Assembly: GCA_000482145.1 (NCBI GenBank)
Contig: AUXH01000009.1
Coordinates: forward strand, 1 to 64,000
Origin: Strigomonas culicis
Lineage: Eukaryota; Euglenozoa; Kinetoplastea; Trypanosomatida; Trypanosomatidae
Direction: 5' to 3'
Length of the DNA stretch: 64,000 bases
Below, piece after piece: positions 55,802 to 64,000 of the stretch. Made by a program: the position numbers and the translations under genes. Below the pieces are notes generated by a model. The model was given only the letters and a program-made list of their open reading frames with translations. It was not told the DNA's origin and ran no database searches. Every line of letters begins with the position of its first letter. The stretch's first letter is position 1.

Positions 55802-56512
55802 ATGTCTTTTCTCGCGATTAACATCTGCCTCGTCAGCACGGCCTTCGACTCCGCCGTGCTGCCGCTGTCCGGCTCGCTGTGCCCCGCGGCCGACGACAGC
55901 AGCACGTGGGACTCGGATGTCGCCTACCAGCTCATCCACCTGAGCGAGAAGAAGCCCAAGAAGGGGTACGGCCACGCCCACTGCACGCTGGTGCAGCTCT
56001 GCGCCCGCACGACCGAGCTGAACGAGCTGAAGGAGGAGGTGCGCCGCGTGTGCGCGGAGCACCGCCCGGAGCAGGACGGGGAGAAGCTGTCCATGGAGAG
56101 GGTCTGCGGCGGGCCCATCTTCGGCAAGCTGCCGGACGACACGGAGATCTACCTGCCGTACGTGCGTGTGGAGCGCAGCGAGCCGCTGTACAATCTGCAC
56201 AGCGCCCTGGTCAACGCCGTGCGCCGCTTCGCGGTCGCGGTGAAGTCGACCGACGTCGCGAAGTCGTCCTTCCACAAGCACTTCCCCACGGACGGCACGA
56301 CCTCCATCGACTGGATGCTGAAGTACATTGACGAGCACTCCTACTCCAACTACAACCCTCACATCACGCTCGGCGCCTCGCCCATGTGTCTTGAGAAGTT
56401 AGCCTTTCTGCAGCGCACGGAGGTGCCGTGGCGCCGCTGCCGCGTAGTGGTCAGCCACATGGGCAACTATTGCTCGTGCTTTGAGATCTTAGACCAGTCG
56501 AATCACAAATGA
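55802..56512 (+). CDS. 2H phosphoesterase (2'-5' RNA ligase-like family)
   Basis: The two hallmark H-x-T motifs of the 2H superfamily are present: HCT at residues 60-62 (GHAHCTLVQ) and HIT at 187-189 (YNPHITLG), 127 residues apart. Family members cleave or form 2',5' or cyclic phosphate bonds in RNA or nucleotides, for example LigT-, USB1- and AKAP7-type enzymes. The histidines act as acid and base and the Thr residues bind phosphate. The intervening EIYLPYVRVERSEP matches the family's central strand. At 236 residues it is a single-domain enzyme with no targeting signal. Which substrate it uses cannot be read from the sequence. The start is the ATG at 55802; the upstream in-frame GTG lies in the leader. 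Confidence 0.75.
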   Translation: MSFLAINICLVSTAFDSAVLPLSGSLCPAADDSSTWDSDVAYQLIHLSEKKPKKGYGHAHCTLVQLCARTTELNELKEEVRRVCAEHRPEQDGEKLSMERVCGGPIFGKLPDDTEIYLPYVRVERSEPLYNLHSALVNAVRRFAVAVKSTDVAKSSFHKHFPTDGTTSIDWMLKYIDEHSYSNYNPHITLGASPMCLEKLAFLQRTEVPWRRCRVVVSHMGNYCSCFEILDQSNHK

Positions 56513-57385
56513 GAGTAACGAGAACAAGCATGTCAGAACCACGTGCGTCACGTCAAGTATTGCTTCATTTCTTTTTTTTTCTTGCACCTCTTTCACACTT
56601 TTTCGAACATTCTCTTCTTTCTTGTTCGTCGTTTGTGTCAGTTCATGAGCGTCGAATCTAAATGTGCTATAAATCAATTTGAAAGTAACGGGGATACATG
56701 GTGAGAATGTAGATCAATGGAATAAGTGCACCAACAACAAAAAAGGAATAAACAACAACAAAAAACAATCGCAGTGTTCAAGACGGAAAAAAAAAATTCA
56801 AGAGAAAAGATAAAAGAGAACAGCACATATTTGTGCTGTTCACCCCTACCTCTTTATTTTCTTCTTTTTTTTTACAGAAGCGGTCTTCTGTTTTTTTTTT
56901 TTTGACAGGATTGAAATATACAACAGGTATATGTATGTATCTCATATTCACTTTCTTTTCCCTCATCTGCCCTACACGTTTGGAAATAATACACACGCAC
57001 GCACATGCATATAGATACTATAGATACCCCTGTTTGTATCATATGATGTATGTGGTGTGGTTCCGATTTTATTTTTCTAAAAGAAAAAAAAGTTAACGAG
57101 CTCAGTAGTGTGAAGTAAACCAGTAATCATAATAACATCATCTCATTTGCATTCGTTTTTTTTTTAATTACTTGTACATGTGTTGTCCTTCTAGCATACC
57201 CCTTGATGGGATTGATGGCCATCACTGTTATTCTCTTGTTACCCCTCCTCTCTCCCGGTTGTCTATTCCCTTCAAACGATACAGTGTGTTAAAGTGAGCT
57301 AATAACTCTATTTATATATATAGTTGGTTCCCTTGGTGTATTACCGGGATCTTGCAGAAATAAAATAAAAAATACCCGTGGAACA
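56513..57385. other. AT-rich spacer upstream of the SWEET gene
   Basis: Non-coding DNA with T runs at about 56863-56905 and 57159-57170, and TA-rich sequence near 57310-57325. The last 80 bases before the ATG at 57386 are A-rich. No RNA gene or ORF of coding-like composition was seen. Confidence 0.55.
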
Positions 57386-58120
57386 ATGAACGAGACCTTT
57401 CTTACCATCATCTCTACCCTGGCCACAGGTGCCGCCATCTGCATGTTCGCCTCACCCATTCTCACGGTGCTGGAGATGATCAAGTCCAGGTCGATCGGCG
57501 TCATGACAATCACCTTCTTCTGCGCCATGCTGATGAACTGCTACGTGTGGTCCATGTACGGCGTGCAGACCCGCGCCGTGCCGGTCATCATCTGCAACAC
57601 ACTCGGCAACGTCATCGCGTCGTGGTCCATTCTGAACTTCCTCACCATTGCGCGCCTGGAGGAGCGCTCCGGCCACGCCCTCAAGTCCACCACGTACGCG
57701 GCGACCTTCAACACCGTGCGCCTCACGCTGGGCCTCGCGATTGTGTTCCTCCTGGTCATGATCAGCATGTACACGACGCTGGGCGCCGGCGTCACCGCGA
57801 CGGTCAACGGCCTGGCGGGGGGCTGCTGCTCCGTCTTCATGCTGAGCTCGCCGCTCATGATGGCGAAGGACATCATTAAGAACAAGAACGCGGAGGGGCT
57901 GCAGCCGGTGACCATGACCTTCGCGACAGCCAACAGTCTGCTGTGGACCCTGTACGGTCTGTTGAAGAGCGACCCGTACATTGCCGTACCCAACACGCTG
58001 TGCTCCTTCGCCTGCTTCTTTCAGTTTTTTCTTCTCTTGCGCTACGGACGGAAGCCGTCGGTAGCCGTGGTCACTATCGTAGAGTCGCTGGCACCCGTCC
58101 CGCTCGATGGTGAAGCGTAG
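57386..58120 (+). CDS. SWEET/MtN3-type sugar transporter
   Basis: Predicted seven-helix facilitator of the SWEET family, which moves mono- or disaccharides down a gradient. It has two three-helix MtN3 repeats joined by a linker helix. Repeat 1 covers about residues 8-95, with ASPILTVLEMIKSRSIG (22-38) and a CYVWSMYG motif. Repeat 2 covers about 130-220, with SSPLMMAKDIIKNKNAEGLQ and SLLWTLYGLLKSDPYIAVPN, whose Trp-x-x-x-Gly and Pro-Asn motifs are diagnostic. The C-terminal tail is short (about 25 residues). At 244 residues it has normal length. The membrane (plasma, endosomal or other) and the substrate cannot be determined here. Confidence 0.88.
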   Translation: MNETFLTIISTLATGAAICMFASPILTVLEMIKSRSIGVMTITFFCAMLMNCYVWSMYGVQTRAVPVIICNTLGNVIASWSILNFLTIARLEERSGHALKSTTYAATFNTVRLTLGLAIVFLLVMISMYTTLGAGVTATVNGLAGGCCSVFMLSSPLMMAKDIIKNKNAEGLQPVTMTFATANSLLWTLYGLLKSDPYIAVPNTLCSFACFFQFFLLLRYGRKPSVAVVTIVESLAPVPLDGEA

Positions 58121-58484
58121 TGAGGCGTCCATTCGGTGTGTTGATACGCTGGCCTACACGCATGCATCCCACCGTGGGCGTGTATAGATGAAGTGTGTGT
58201 GTGTTACAATTATTTGTTCTCCGCTTCTTGTACATCTCCTTGTTGTTTACCCTCCAACTGAGCCCATGGTGACATGATTTACACCATGAAATTCGCAGAC
58301 ATGTTAGTTTACCGTAACCCTAGTCATTGGTTTGATGGATGTATGTAGTGTGGGATCGAATGAACCCATGGGGATGATACCGAGGATGTTCCATGACGCT
58401 TATCAATTTTTATTCTTCTTCGTTCTCCTCTCTACCGGTGTCTTTTGTTTACTTTTTTTTTCTTTTTGGAGAAACCATAGAAGA
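58121..58484. other. Spacer with polypyrimidine tract
   Basis: Non-coding DNA. The T/C run at 58450-58467 is followed by AG at 58479-58480, close to the ATG at 58485. Open codons upstream in the same frame are T-rich leader and are not counted as coding. Confidence 0.5.
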
Positions 58485-60149
58485 ATGCCGCCCAAGAAGA
58501 AGCTGCTTCGCCGCCGTGCGGCGAAGGCGGGCGACCTCAATCTGGAGACGGCGGCCGAGGAGCGCATCGACGCCGTCACGTGCGAGCCGCTGAAGCCCGG
58601 CAAGTTCATCGAGGTGGTCAGCCCGGACGGCACGCTCAAGCTCTTCTACAACACGAGCACCCTCGTGCGCGTGGCAACAGACAAGGGCGGGTTTCTGCAG
58701 CCGCCCCACTTTCGCGAGCCGATGCTGCCGAGCCTGGTGAAGCAGATCGAGGAGATCGAGGGCAAGAAGTTCACCTTCGAGCAGACGACGGCGCTCAACT
58801 TTATCGACGACACGGAGGAGGGTGGCACCGTCCACCATCAGCACCAGTACTTTGAGGACATCATGGACGAATTTTATATTCTGAACCGCGCCCAGGTCTA
58901 CGTGTGCCCGGTGTGCTACGGCCACTACGTGCAGACGCGGTTCATCCCGCAGATGACGCAGCAGCACCGGCAGATCCACTACCTGAACGAGGGCCAGACG
59001 CCGGTCGTGGACCCGCTGACGGTGCTGTCGAACATGATGGTGGAGCGCTACCCACCGGGCGAGCACCTCGACGACGACACGGAGGGCGAGGAGGACCGCT
59101 CGTGGGACAACATGATGGTCCACGTGGTGTTCCGCAACGCGGTGCAGTGGAAGGCGCACATGAAGCGACACCACGAAGTCACGGGCGTCGCCGCCGAGGA
59201 GCACCGGCTGCGCCAGCTGCTGTGTCTCTACCACACGCAGTACAACGCGTCGAACGAGCAGCGGTACCTCGCGGAGAAGGCCGAGTTCGGCTACGCGCGG
59301 CGCAAGTTCGAGCTCAACCAGCAGCGCTACTGGCAACTCTCGGCCGGCTACAACCGGCTGCGCTACAACCGCGTCGTGCAGGAGACGGAGCTCGCCGCCC
59401 CGCACCCCGAGGCGGTCGCGCAGAGCGCCTTCGCGGCGGAGGCGATTGCGCAGGACCTCAACCCGGTCTGGCTGAACGAGGCGGACGCGGAGGACTTCAT
59501 CGACGACGACGACGACAGCGGGGACTACGTGCCGCACTATTCGCCGCCGTCGTCGGAGGAGGAGGACGAGGAGGTCGAGTGGGTGCCCGCGGAGACGCGG
59601 CCGCGGCGCTCGAAGCGCCAGCGCAGCCTGAGCTCGACGACCAGCTCCTCCGCCGAGAGCAGCAGCAGCGACACGGACGAGGAGGCCAGCAGCTCCACGA
59701 CGTCGTCCGCGCACCAGCGCCAGCTCTTCAAGCGCGGGCTGCTGAAGGAGCACAAGCCGAACCCGCTGATGGAGCGCATGACCGCAGACGAGCGCCGCTT
59801 CGTCCGCGCGACGGAGCGGGTCAACTACATGCCGACCACGACAGCGCTGTACGACCCCATCATGCACCGCGCGGGCGACCGCCGCAAGCCGTCCGAGGAG
59901 ATCGACTGGAGCAATCTCGGCGGTGCCATGACGCGGCGCTCCACGGTCGTCGTGAAGCCGGCCGACGCGGGCGAGCTCACGCAGCCGCCCGCGACGCCGG
60001 AGGCGGACGAGGCGTCCGGCACGCCGGTGATGAAGCTGCTGCTGCTCGACGAGGACGAAGACCCCCCGACGGCGCCCGCCCCGCAGGCCGCGGAGAAGAA
60101 GGGCAGCAGCGCGCCGGCCAAGAAACTGCTCGTCGACGACGACGAGTAA
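58485..60149 (+). CDS. Acidic hypothetical protein with zinc-finger-like motifs, last gene of the plus unit
   Basis: Not recognised; 554 residues. It begins with a basic MPPKKKLLRRR that looks like a nuclear localisation signal. Residues about 25-80 (DAVTCEPLKPGKFIEVVSPDG and onward to FREPM) faintly resemble a U-box/RING-like fold without zinc ligands. Next comes a C2H2-type element: CPVCYGHY with a downstream H-x3-H (about 141-165). A second His-rich helix (WKAHMKRHHEVTG, about 223-235) could be a partner finger. The rest is highly charged: an acidic DDDDDSGDY tract (about 343-351), Ser-rich stretches and an acidic C-terminus (VDDDE). A nuclear or chromatin role is a guess from composition. 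It lies directly before the strand-switch region. Confidence 0.6.
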   Translation: MPPKKKLLRRRAAKAGDLNLETAAEERIDAVTCEPLKPGKFIEVVSPDGTLKLFYNTSTLVRVATDKGGFLQPPHFREPMLPSLVKQIEEIEGKKFTFEQTTALNFIDDTEEGGTVHHQHQYFEDIMDEFYILNRAQVYVCPVCYGHYVQTRFIPQMTQQHRQIHYLNEGQTPVVDPLTVLSNMMVERYPPGEHLDDDTEGEEDRSWDNMMVHVVFRNAVQWKAHMKRHHEVTGVAAEEHRLRQLLCLYHTQYNASNEQRYLAEKAEFGYARRKFELNQQRYWQLSAGYNRLRYNRVVQETELAAPHPEAVAQSAFAAEAIAQDLNPVWLNEADAEDFIDDDDDSGDYVPHYSPPSSEEEDEEVEWVPAETRPRRSKRQRSLSSTTSSSAESSSSDTDEEASSSTTSSAHQRQLFKRGLLKEHKPNPLMERMTADERRFVRATERVNYMPTTTALYDPIMHRAGDRRKPSEEIDWSNLGGAMTRRSTVVVKPADAGELTQPPATPEADEASGTPVMKLLLLDEDEDPPTAPAPQAAEKKGSSAPAKKLLVDDDE

Positions 60150-60692
60150 CACCCATGCACTCTTATGATCCCCTGTTGTTCTTACAGAGCGAAAAGTAAA
60201 AAAAAAATGTACGTATATACCATGCGTCTGTGCGCTTCTCATGTGTGCCCCATAATGGCTTTCCAACCCTCCCTTCTCGGTTTTTTGTTTTCTAGGCTGT
60301 GCTTGTGCGTTTCGTCCCCCTCGACGCAAGGGTTGCCGAGGAGCTGCCGCATCCACCGGCCCGGAGGGGTTGCCCTGCCCCCCAAGGGAAGGGGGGGCGC
60401 GTGCCCTACGCATGAGGGCATGCCCACGGCCGCTACGCCCACCCCTAGGCGCATGACTGAACCCACAGGTAGCCGTTTTTTTTTTCTTGGGAGACAAAAC
60501 GGACAGAGAGACGACGAGACGGGGGAGAGAAAGAGCATAAGCACAGTGATGGAACGGCGCGTTTTTTCTTTTGTTCTCGCGACATGGTCATGCTTCATAC
60601 TTCTCTTGTCAATTTTTTTTTTCATGGGGGAATTCATAGAAAACAAATCAGTTTTGGCTGTGGGTATGCATGTGTGTTCGTGCTTGCTTTGC
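60150..60692. other. Convergent strand-switch region (predicted termination zone)
   Basis: Plus-strand genes end at 60149 and minus-strand genes begin (3' ends) at 60693, so two polycistronic units converge here. In trypanosomatids such regions are sites of Pol II termination and can carry base J and variant histones. The stretch 60315-60475 is unusually GC-rich for a spacer. It contains C6-AAGGGAA-G7 (60378-60397) and the inverted repeat TGCCCT/AGGGCA with a seven-base loop (60402-60420). I see no tRNA or snRNA gene. The open frames crossing the region lack coding character. Confidence 0.7.
60378..60420. terminator. Two adjacent GC-rich hairpins in the strand-switch region
   Basis: Six C pair with six of seven G across a seven-base loop (60378-60397). 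A second stem of six pairs, TGCCCT with AGGGCA around ACGCATG, follows at 60402-60420. Either strand's transcript could fold. Whether they affect transcription or 3' processing is unknown; the label terminator is positional inference. Confidence 0.3.
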
Positions 60693-61601
60693 CTAGTGGC
60701 TAGTCGCGGCCGGCACGTACACGTCGTCGAAGAGGCCGTCTCGCGCCTCCTGCTCCCCCTGGTCGCGCCGGTAGCGCGTGTCCGCCGTCGCGGGCCCGCG
60801 CAGCATGCGCTTCAGCTGCGGCACCTTGCGGACCTCCTCGTAGTATTGCATCTGCTCCAGCTTCTGCTGCCGCTCCCGCGCGCGGAGGGCGGCGACGACC
60901 TCCTGCTCCAGCGCCGGGCCGCCCGCCGCGAAGGCGTGCGCGCGCTCGCGCTCCTCGTGGAAGATGGGCATGCCGTCGAGCGAGCGCAGCTCGGGCAGGA
61001 GGTTGACGAAGCGCTTGCGGTAGCTCGGGACGGACCGCACGAGCGCGTTGCCGTTCAGCATCAGGGTGCGCAGCCCCGCGAGCCGCTCCAGCACCGGCTC
61101 GACCCCCTGCACCGTGGTCACGAGGTTGTTCGAGAGGTCGAGCGTCGTCAGCGTGTCGCCCAGCCCCTCCAGCCCGGCGCCGGCGAGCGACGTCAGCCGG
61201 TTGCGGCCGACCTGCAGCACCTGCAGCCGCGGCGCGGCCGCGGCCACGCCGGCGAGCTCGACCAGGTTGTTCTCGGAGAGGTCGAGTAGCTGCAGCGTGG
61301 GCAGCGCCGGCAGGCTCGTCGTCTGGTGTATGGCGTTGCAGGAGAGATAGAGCGACGTCAGGCACGACAGCGACGAGAGCGCCGTGAGGTCCGTCAGCGC
61401 GTTGTTGTTCAGGTAGAGAACGCGGCAGCAGCTGTACGGGTGCAGTGCCGGGGTCAGCCGCGCGAGCTGACAGTGGTTGAGGTAGAGCGTTTCATTGAGC
61501 TCCGGGTCGCGATAGCCGCCGTGCTGAATGCACTGGAGGAGCAGCAGCCTCTCATTCAGTACTTCGCCATAGATGGGGTCAGCTTCTTCCGCCGTATCCA
61601 T
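60693..61601 (-). CDS. DNAAF1 (LRRC50/ODA7)-like axonemal dynein assembly factor
   Basis: A 302-residue LRR protein of the DNAAF1 family, a cytoplasmic factor needed to pre-assemble axonemal dynein arms. An N-terminal lead-in (LNETLYLNHCQLARL, about 36-50) starts six LRRs with the SDS22-type consensus, such as CRVLYLNNNALTDLTAL, LTSLYLSCNAI and LQLLDLSENNLVEL. The C-terminal cap is diagnostic: LMLNGNALVRSVPSYRKRF, LPELRSLDGMPIF, then ERERAHAFAAGG, parallel to the YRR/YLDDRPVF/ERACAEAWARGG order of DNAAF1. A charged helix ends the protein. The ATG at 61601 is chosen because upstream in-frame codons cross a run of C and an AG acceptor on this strand. It is consistent with a flagellated organism. 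Confidence 0.75.
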   Translation of the reverse strand: MDTAEEADPIYGEVLNERLLLLQCIQHGGYRDPELNETLYLNHCQLARLTPALHPYSCCRVLYLNNNALTDLTALSSLSCLTSLYLSCNAIHQTTSLPALPTLQLLDLSENNLVELAGVAAAAPRLQVLQVGRNRLTSLAGAGLEGLGDTLTTLDLSNNLVTTVQGVEPVLERLAGLRTLMLNGNALVRSVPSYRKRFVNLLPELRSLDGMPIFHEERERAHAFAAGGPALEQEVVAALRARERQQKLEQMQYYEEVRKVPQLKRMLRGPATADTRYRRDQGEQEARDGLFDDVYVPAATSH

Positions 61602-61612
61602 CCGTTTCAAAG

Positions 61613-61650
61613 CTTCAGAGGGGGGGGGGGAGAAAAGCGAGGGAGCGGAG
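61613..61650 (-). promoter_or_regulatory. Polypyrimidine tract and splice acceptor for the DNAAF1-like gene
   Basis: Read on the minus strand, a C/T-rich run with twelve consecutive C is followed by TCTGAAG, with AG at 61614-61613. This leaves an 11-base leader before the ATG at 61601. It supports the shorter start over an upstream in-frame Met. Confidence 0.5.
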
Positions 61651-61805
61651 AATGCAAGACGAGCGCATAAAAAAGCCATGCTCGTGAACACAGTGTACAC
61701 AAATCATGTTGATCTTGTTCTCTTCTTCTTCTTTGGAATTATTGTCACACTTACACGATGTTAGTTAGCTTTACAGAACCTTCCCCGCCTCTGTCACCTT
61801 CACTG

Positions 61806-62510
61806 TTACGGCTTTGCGGTGATGGACTCCCGCAGCTGCTGCAGGACGCACTCCTTGCGCAGCGCCACGCCCTGCGTCGCTTGCTGCACTAGGCTCTCCA
61901 GCGTGGACACGTCGCACAGCCCGCTCTGGTGCACGTAGAGGAGGTTGCCGGTCGCCAGCGAGCACACAACCGTCACGACGTTCGCCGCGCTCGCTTCCTG
62001 CTCCGCGGTCAGGTCTGTCAGCAGCGTGCCCTGGTCCGACACCCCCGCGGAGCACGCGGAGAAGGTCTCGTACATGTCGAAGCCGCCCACGGCGAGCGCG
62101 GCCGACAGCGCCGTCGCCGCGGCGTCCCACAGCGCGCCGTCCTCACTCACAATCTCGAACACCACCTCCACCAGCAGCTGCGCGAGCCGCTCCAGCTGCA
62201 CCACCTGCTCCGCCACCCCTTCCATCGCGAGCGCAAAGTCGCGGTCGGCGGCGTCCGAGGGCTGCAGCGCGTAGACGCCGGCGACGGTGGCCGCCGTCGC
62301 GCTCGCGGGCGCGCGGTGCACGCGGCAGGTGATGCGCCCCGCGTCGCCGCGGTACTCATGCACCAGCTGCTGCGGCGGACGCACCGCGCAGATGACGCGC
62401 GTCTTGCCGAGCTCGACGCACGCGCTGCTGTGGCAGTGGCCCAGCACGTTCAGCGCAATGTGCGGCATGCGGACCGGGCCCACCTCGGCGGGCGCGGCGG
62501 TGGTCGACAT
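61806..62510 (-). CDS. RNase PH-fold exosome subunit (RRP41/RRP46/MTR3 group)
   Basis: A 234-residue protein with the RNase PH fold. After a short lead, HSSACVELGKTRVICAVRPP (about 28-47) is the typical strand-helix entry of exosome ring subunits (GxTxVxAxVxGP). Further blocks are the central ERLAQLLVEVVFEIVSEDGALWDAAATALSAALA, where a DG is followed by an Ala-rich helix, and EQEASAANVVTVVCSLATGNLLYVHQSG. The phosphate- and catalysis-related Arg/Asp set of bacterial RNase PH is not evident, so it is probably a structural ring member, as in trypanosome and other eukaryotic exosomes. Which of the six ring positions it occupies cannot be fixed by eye. The ATG at 62510 precedes the conserved part by about 27 residues. 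Confidence 0.7.
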   Translation of the reverse strand: MSTTAAPAEVGPVRMPHIALNVLGHCHSSACVELGKTRVICAVRPPQQLVHEYRGDAGRITCRVHRAPASATAATVAGVYALQPSDAADRDFALAMEGVAEQVVQLERLAQLLVEVVFEIVSEDGALWDAAATALSAALAVGGFDMYETFSACSAGVSDQGTLLTDLTAEQEASAANVVTVVCSLATGNLLYVHQSGLCDVSTLESLVQQATQGVALRKECVLQQLRESITAKP

Positions 62511-62747
62511 GGGGAATGTACTAGTTTTACAATAATAATAATAATAACAAGAACACCAACGGATCGTGCGGCAATTATATCTTTCATGAAGGGAAGAAAA
62601 GGAAGAGAGAATAGGAGCATTCATGGACTTGCTTTTACACGTCATACCGTTCTTTGCATCTTTTAGTCACAATACTCTATACACACAAATAAAAAAGTAC
62701 GTACACGCTTTGTCTGTTCATTGGGCAGTCAAGCTTCGATGGAGCGC

Positions 62748-64000
62748 TCAGAAACCGAGTAGCGCCTCCACCTCGGCTGGGGTCAAGCAGTGCTGGATCG
62801 ACTCAGCCGCGGTGAGATCCAGCGGCGCTGCGCCCTCTGGAGGGTCGGGCGACAGGTCTACATGGACAAACGCTCTGGGCGGTGGCGCCAGCAGCAGGTT
62901 CACCTTGGCGCTTGCCACCGCGCCCAGCGCCGGAGAGGCCTCCCTCGCGTCTGTATGCAAGAAGCCCTTGAGGACATCGTACAGAGAGGCGGAGGAGCGC
63001 TCCAGCCGCGCCCGGGTCTGCCGAAGTCGGCGGTGCCTGACGGCGGTAGGGGGCCGAGCCGCCTCCACTGCGAGCGCGCGGTCCGTGCCGGGGCCCGCGT
63101 CACCCACACAACCGCTCGGGGGAAAGGTGCCGCCGCTGCTGTCCGCCCCGCCAGCGCGCTGACGGTAGCACTCGTAGCAGAGCGCGTCGGGCCCACCCCA
63201 CGCGAGGCGGCACGCGTCGTGGTACACGTGGCCGCACGCAAAGGCGCAGACACGTCCCAGCGCGGCGGCTGGCGAGCGGCCGCGCTGGGGCGCGTCGCCG
63301 AGGGGCCCGTGGCACAGGCCGCAGCAGTCCGACAGCGGCGTGATGCCGCGGTTGATCAGCGCGTAGAGCTCTCGGCTGAGGTGCGTCACGTCGTCCTCCG
63401 CGCTGGCGAGGCACAGCTTCTTCGCTTGCAGGTCAAAGTGCAGCGTCGCCATGATGTCCACCAGGATGTCCTTCAGCGGGTCCAAGTTCTCCTCCGTGTC
63501 GTCACGCAGAATCTTACTCACGACGGCGGACGGGTCCATCACCCTCACAAGCTCGCGGGCGATGCGGCACGTGTAGGCCGTATACACCGCCAGCAGCCGC
63601 TCCAGCGGCCCTTGCGCCGCGGACGAGATGGTGCCCGCAGGCGCGCTCGATACTTCCGCCTCCCCCGTCCGCGGCTGCAGCCGGAAGGGGTCCGCCAGCA
63701 AACGACGCTGCACGACCTCCAGCGCATCCACCACGCCGCTCTGCGCTGGGGGGAGCGTCGGCGGGGCGGGCGACACAGCGTCTGCGGTGGCGCCATCGCT
63801 TGCCGCTGCGACGGCGCGCCGCACCCACCGCCCGAGCACCTGCCGCGGCAGCGCGAAGCAGTCGAGCAGCACGAACCAGTACTTGGCGGCCTCGCTCGCC
63901 GGGCGCACCGCGCCGCAGAGGTCGACGCCGACCTCCACCACGTGGTCCAAGGCGGCATTGGCAGCGGGGGCCTCTTTCCCCTCGAGACCCGCCGGCGACA
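62748..64000 (-). CDS. VPS8: VPS8 C-terminal region (CORVET subunit), partial at window edge
   Basis: The frame continues without a stop through the right edge, and no plausible start is inside, so only the C-terminal 417 or so codons are seen. It matches the end of VPS8, the CORVET tethering subunit that binds Rab5 on early endosomes. There is an alpha-solenoid part (YWFVLLDCF, then VSKILRDDTEENLDPLKDIL), then INRGITPLSDCCGLC, and a RING-H2-type finger with C-x2-C, CGHVYHDAC and a final CYEC. Low-complexity inserts separate the pairs and a further 120 residues follow the RING. Human VPS8 has the same order of solenoid, RGLNP-type loop and RING. The upstream solenoid and WD40 propeller must lie beyond 64000. 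Confidence 0.8.
   Translation of the reverse strand, partial: SPAGLEGKEAPAANAALDHVVEVGVDLCGAVRPASEAAKYWFVLLDCFALPRQVLGRWVRRAVAAASDGATADAVSPAPPTLPPAQSGVVDALEVVQRRLLADPFRLQPRTGEAEVSSAPAGTISSAAQGPLERLLAVYTAYTCRIARELVRVMDPSAVVSKILRDDTEENLDPLKDILVDIMATLHFDLQAKKLCLASAEDDVTHLSRELYALINRGITPLSDCCGLCHGPLGDAPQRGRSPAAALGRVCAFACGHVYHDACRLAWGGPDALCYECYRQRAGGADSSGGTFPPSGCVGDAGPGTDRALAVEAARPPTAVRHRRLRQTRARLERSSASLYDVLKGFLHTDAREASPALGAVASAKVNLLLAPPPRAFVHVDLSPDPPEGAAPLDLTAAESIQHCLTPAEVEALLGF

Noticed and set aside
60165..61289. Plus-strand open frame of 374 codons running through the strand-switch region into the DNAAF1-like gene
   Set aside because: Its second half is the antisense of the LRR gene and its first half has no domain or coding-like codon pattern.
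1..64000. Search by eye for CRISPR arrays, transposons, retroelements, telomeric repeats, rRNA and tRNA genes
   Set aside because: No regularly spaced repeats, transposase or reverse-transcriptase motifs, TTAGGG arrays or convincing tRNA A/B boxes were found. Small structural RNAs could still be missed without a covariance search.

Overview
The window looks like part of a trypanosomatid (kinetoplastid protist) chromosome. From about 0.3 to 60.1 kb every supported gene lies on the plus strand and is intronless. The genes are separated by T/C-rich tracts ending in AG, as expected for a polycistronic unit processed by spliced-leader trans-splicing and polyadenylation. From 60.7 kb to the right edge all genes lie on the minus strand, so 60150-60692 is a convergent strand-switch region. 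Coding DNA is strongly GC-rich while intergenic DNA is conspicuously AT-rich, with many T runs and microsatellites. I cannot assign a genus from the sequence alone.

Layout. 0.3-5.7 kb: an IFT54-like flagellar transport protein and two tiny, mutually related unknown genes in a gene-poor AT-rich stretch. 5.7-13.3 kb: a secreted CE1-type esterase, ribosome-assembly factor MRT4, a VPS9-domain Rab5-type exchange factor, a 100-residue coiled coil and a possible decayed gene. 13.9-24.4 kb: a polytopic membrane protein with a very long low-complexity tail, an alpha/beta hydrolase broken by a frameshift, WDR55/Jip5 and a small cysteine-rich protein. 24.7-38.6 kb: a giant CPR-type diflavin reductase preceded by six flavodoxin-like modules, a TBC1D31-like WD40-TBC protein and a large protein with a possible calponin-homology domain. 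38.9-51.6 kb: PIG-P, two tandem related mitochondrial-type proteins, a coiled-coil cytoskeleton-like protein, a spermidine-synthase-like methyltransferase, a PPR protein whose code predicts poly(A) binding (KPAF4-like), the splicing factor PLRG1/PRL1 and a RABL3-like GTPase. 51.9-60.1 kb: a large LRR protein, a 2H phosphoesterase, a SWEET sugar transporter and an acidic protein with zinc-finger-like motifs. Minus strand, 60.7-64.0 kb: DNAAF1-like LRR protein, an exosome RNase PH-fold subunit and the C-terminal part of VPS8, cut by the window edge.

Neighbouring genes in such units are usually not functionally linked, so I do not read operon logic into the order. Recurring themes are flagellum and basal body (IFT54, DNAAF1, TBC1D31), endosomal Rab5 traffic (VPS9 protein, VPS8), ribosome and RNA metabolism (MRT4, WDR55, PLRG1, exosome, PPR, 2H enzyme) and GPI-anchor synthesis (PIG-P). 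The most unusual item is the multi-flavodoxin reductase. No mobile element, CRISPR array, rRNA or tRNA was recognised.
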